DNA of 64,000 nt from Pseudomonadota bacterium. GTDB lineage: Bacteria > Pseudomonadota > Alphaproteobacteria > GCA-2746255. The notes under the pieces were generated by a model. The model saw only the letters and a program-made list of their open reading frames with translations. It was not told the origin of the DNA and ran no database searches. The stretch spans positions 453,157 to 517,156 of the forward strand of contig JBFMHN010000002.1 in assembly GCA_040752895.1 (NCBI GenBank). The letters are read 5' to 3'. A program made the translations under genes and the position numbers. Positions 62,300-64,000 of the stretch are shown here, one piece after another; the first letter of the stretch is position 1, and each line of letters starts with the position of its first letter.

Positions 62300-62316
62300 T
62301 TAGAGTGCCACTCTAA
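62300..62316. promoter_or_regulatory. Perfect 8-bp inverted repeat in the monooxygenase leader
   Basis: TTAGAGTG-C-CACTCTAA is a palindrome with 8-bp arms and a 1-bp centre, 48 bp upstream of the start codon. Size and symmetry fit a dimeric regulator's operator. Confidence 0.55.
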
Positions 62317-62364
62317 GAACAGGGATGCCGCGTGAGAAAAAATGCCGTTGTTAGAGGTGCATGA

Positions 62365-63861
62365 ATGACCCAGCTCGAACAGAAGGAATGGTACGACCTG
62401 GCGCGCACGACGACGTGGGCGCCGAAATACGTCCAGCAGGACGAGCTTTTCCCGCCGGAGATGAGCGATCCTTATCAGATGTCCCAGGAGGTCTGGGACA
62501 CCTATGACGAACCCTACAAGACGACCTACCGCGACTACGTGCAGGTCCAGCGCGACAAGGACGTCGGCGTCTATTCCGTCCGCGCCGCCCTTGGCCGCTC
62601 GAATTTCATCGAGAAAGCAGCGCCCGGCTGGCTTTCGATCCTCAAATCCCATTACAGCGTCATCGGCGGGATTGAGTTCACCGCGGCAATATATCTTTCT
62701 CGCTGCACCCGGTTCGGCCGCGCCGGCGGCATGCGCAACACCGGCACTTTCGGCATTCTCGACGAGATTCGCCACGGCCAGCTCCAATTCGCCTTCTCGC
62801 ACGAACACATCAAGCGGGATCGCCAGTGGGATTGGGTAGTGAAGGCGTATCACACGAACGATTGGATCAGCGTAGCCGGACGGCATTTGATCGACGATGC
62901 GATGATCAGTCGGAACGCCGTCACCTCCACCCTGATGACTGGTTATACGCTGGAGAGCGGTTATACGAACCTGCAGTTCATCAGCCTCTCGGCCGACGCT
63001 GCGAAGATGGGCGATTATACTTTCTCGAACGTCGTCACCAGCATCCAGACGGACGAGGCGCGGCACGCCCAGATCGGCGGACCAGTCTTGCGGATTCTGA
63101 CCGAGAACGGCCGCAAGAAGGAAGCCCAATACGTCCTCGACCTTGCCTTCTGGCGCGGCTGGAAAATTTTTCAAGCGCTGACCGGACCGGCTGTGGATTA
63201 CTACACGCCACTTGAGAAGCGCGAGAAGTCCTTCAAGGAATTCATGGAGGAATGGATCATTGTCCAATACGAGCGCCAGATCGCCGACATGGGGATCAAC
63301 CAGCCCTGGTATTGGGACATCTTCCTGGACGAGCTCAACTACGCCCATCACGGCACCCATTTCGGCCTGTGGTCTTGGCGTCCGACCCTGCCCTGGGATC
63401 CCGTGGCAGGCGTCGCACCGGCCGAACGCGATTGGCTGGAGAGGAAATACCCGGGCTGGAACGACACCTTCGGCAAGGCATGGGACGTTGTTATCGATAA
63501 CCTGCTGAATAATCGTGAAGAAAAAACTCTCCCCGAAACACTCCCTGTTCTCTGCAACCTCTGCCAGTTGCCGATCGTCGCGCCCCCCGGCACGAAGGCC
63601 TTCAAGCTCCACGACTACATGCACACGCACGAGGGCCGACTCTATCACTTCTGCTCGGAGCCGTGCCGCTGGTTCTTCATGAAGGAGCCGGAGCGCTACA
63701 AGGAACACAAGACGATCGTCGACCGTTTCCTGGCCGGGGAGATTCAGCCGATGACGGTGCCGGGCGTGCTCGCCTATATGGGCGTCGCCCCCGGCGAGAG
63801 GGGCAATGATTCATACGAATGGCTTGACGCCTACCGCCCACCAATAAAGGCGGCAAGCTAG
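62365..63861 (+). CDS. Soluble diiron monooxygenase, hydroxylase alpha subunit (toluene/alkene monooxygenase group, TmoA-like)
   Basis: A 498-residue catalytic subunit aligning end to end with TmoA. The diiron ligands are E104, E134, H137 (ILDEIRHGQ), E197, E231 and H234 (TDEARHAQ), with T201 in the active site; numbering matches TmoA exactly. The pocket segment reads SHYSVIGGIEFTAA, so position 103 is Ile where TmoA has Gly. A C-terminal Cys set C397-x2-C400 and C430-x3-C434 (CNLCQ, YHFCSEPCRW) looks like a YHS/TRASH-type zinc knuckle. SD AGAGG precedes ATG 62365. Oxidises an alkene or aromatic with O2; substrate not known. Confidence 0.9.
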   Translation: MTQLEQKEWYDLARTTTWAPKYVQQDELFPPEMSDPYQMSQEVWDTYDEPYKTTYRDYVQVQRDKDVGVYSVRAALGRSNFIEKAAPGWLSILKSHYSVIGGIEFTAAIYLSRCTRFGRAGGMRNTGTFGILDEIRHGQLQFAFSHEHIKRDRQWDWVVKAYHTNDWISVAGRHLIDDAMISRNAVTSTLMTGYTLESGYTNLQFISLSADAAKMGDYTFSNVVTSIQTDEARHAQIGGPVLRILTENGRKKEAQYVLDLAFWRGWKIFQALTGPAVDYYTPLEKREKSFKEFMEEWIIVQYERQIADMGINQPWYWDIFLDELNYAHHGTHFGLWSWRPTLPWDPVAGVAPAERDWLERKYPGWNDTFGKAWDVVIDNLLNNREEKTLPETLPVLCNLCQLPIVAPPGTKAFKLHDYMHTHEGRLYHFCSEPCRWFFMKEPERYKEHKTIVDRFLAGEIQPMTVPGVLAYMGVAPGERGNDSYEWLDAYRPPIKAAS

Positions 63862-63882
63862 CAAAACAAGGAGCGCCCGGCT

Positions 63883-63918
63883 TTTGGCGTAAGGTTTGGC
63901 GTAAGGTTTGGCGTAAGG
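63883..63918. repeat. Three perfect tandem copies of a 12-bp unit
   Basis: TTTGGCGTAAGG is repeated at 63883-63894, 63895-63906 and 63907-63918 in the spacer between the alpha and gamma subunit genes. A slippage-prone element that may vary in copy number. Confidence 0.85.
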
Positions 63919-63941
63919 ACGTTCACGGGGGGATTTCAATC

Positions 63942-64000
63942 ATGGCGTTGTTTCCGCTGGTTTCCAATTTTCAGGGCGATTTTTTGCTGCAACTCGTCGC
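63942..64000 (+). CDS. Diiron monooxygenase gamma subunit (TmoB-like), partial
   Basis: The window ends 59 bp into this gene. MALFPLVSNFQGDFLLQLV matches the beginning of the ubiquitin-like TmoB subunit (TmoB starts with a similar F-P-V-x-A-x-F-x-x-D-F-L-V-Q-L-V). It starts 80 bp after the alpha subunit, the usual tmoA-tmoB order. The rest of the operon lies outside. Confidence 0.75.
   Translation, partial: MALFPLVSNFQGDFLLQLV

Noticed and set aside
62110..62364. Sigma-54 promoter for the monooxygenase operon
   Set aside because: No TGGCAC-N5-TTGC pattern was found in the leader.
62275..63708. Minus-strand frame of 477 codons opposite the monooxygenase subunit
   Set aside because: It is antisense to a well-supported gene and has no recognisable motif.

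Overview
The window looks like an alphaproteobacterial chromosome segment, mostly GC-rich. The evidence is gene order and content: a pckA / hprK-rapZ-EIIA-HPr-ahcY / divL-like kinase-tsaE-amgK-murU-addB-addA-trxA run, an hprK reduced to its catalytic domain, and the AddAB form of the recombination nuclease. No rRNA is present, so I do not name a genus; a Rhodospirillales-like lineage is a guess. There is one tRNA, tRNA-Arg(CCG). I saw no CRISPR array, prophage or replication origin.

Layout. 1-5.4 kb: surface-polysaccharide and heptose genes in a tightly overlapping operon (end of a probable O-antigen ligase or polymerase, GT4 glycosyltransferase, galE, a WecG/TagA glycosyltransferase, gmhA, hldE). 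5.5-6.8 kb: a small Tat-leader Pro/Ser-rich protein followed by an HprK-like kinase, preceded by a 19-bp-period direct repeat. 6.8-14.8 kb: a hydrolase-OsmC fusion, a TPR protein with a PRMT-like methyltransferase, a PQQ alcohol dehydrogenase with a lanthanide-type active site plus its cytochrome c, rlmJ and a thiolase. 15.0-18.4 kb: a copper-resistance operon (small exported His/Cys protein, copA, copB, cupredoxin). 18.6-23.8 kb: tRNA-Arg, a lipoprotein hydrolase, an ABC ATPase, and a zinc-finger gene overlapping polA.

23.8-41.5 kb is the conserved core: pckA, a PCu(A)C copper chaperone in the place where chvI-chvG often sit, then hprK, rapZ, EIIA-Man, HPr, ahcY, a DivL-like kinase with Tyr in its H-box, tsaE, amgK, murU, addB, addA and trxA. 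It ends at a bidirectional terminator. 41.5-50.6 kb: MarR regulator, rlmI, a CoA-transferase, a DUF3775 protein, cytochrome b561, a DUF1329 protein, an MFS transporter, two fluoride channel genes with a degenerate third fragment, and a peptidoglycan-binding-like exported protein.

51-59 kb is accessory: a porin, a trypsin-like protease, and a type I secretion module (VCBS-repeat substrate, PrtD-like ABC exporter, HlyD-like adaptor). The module is more AT-rich than its surroundings and carries a transposase remnant. 59.1-64 kb: anaerobic hemN, an FNR-type regulator with all four cluster cysteines, a NifX/NifB-domain protein, and the start of a soluble diiron monooxygenase operon (TmoA-like hydroxylase alpha subunit, then the first codons of a TmoB-like subunit). 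FNR-like boxes lie upstream of both hemN and the monooxygenase, and a perfect palindrome sits in the monooxygenase leader.

Most interesting to me are: the FNR / NifX-domain / diiron monooxygenase arrangement with its altered active-site pocket; the bacterial PRMT7-like TPR methyltransferase; the Tat peptide plus HprK-like kinase pair; the Tyr H-box kinase; and key-residue substitutions in RapZ (P-loop His), HPr (Arg to Gln) and the first fluoride channel (degenerate F-box).
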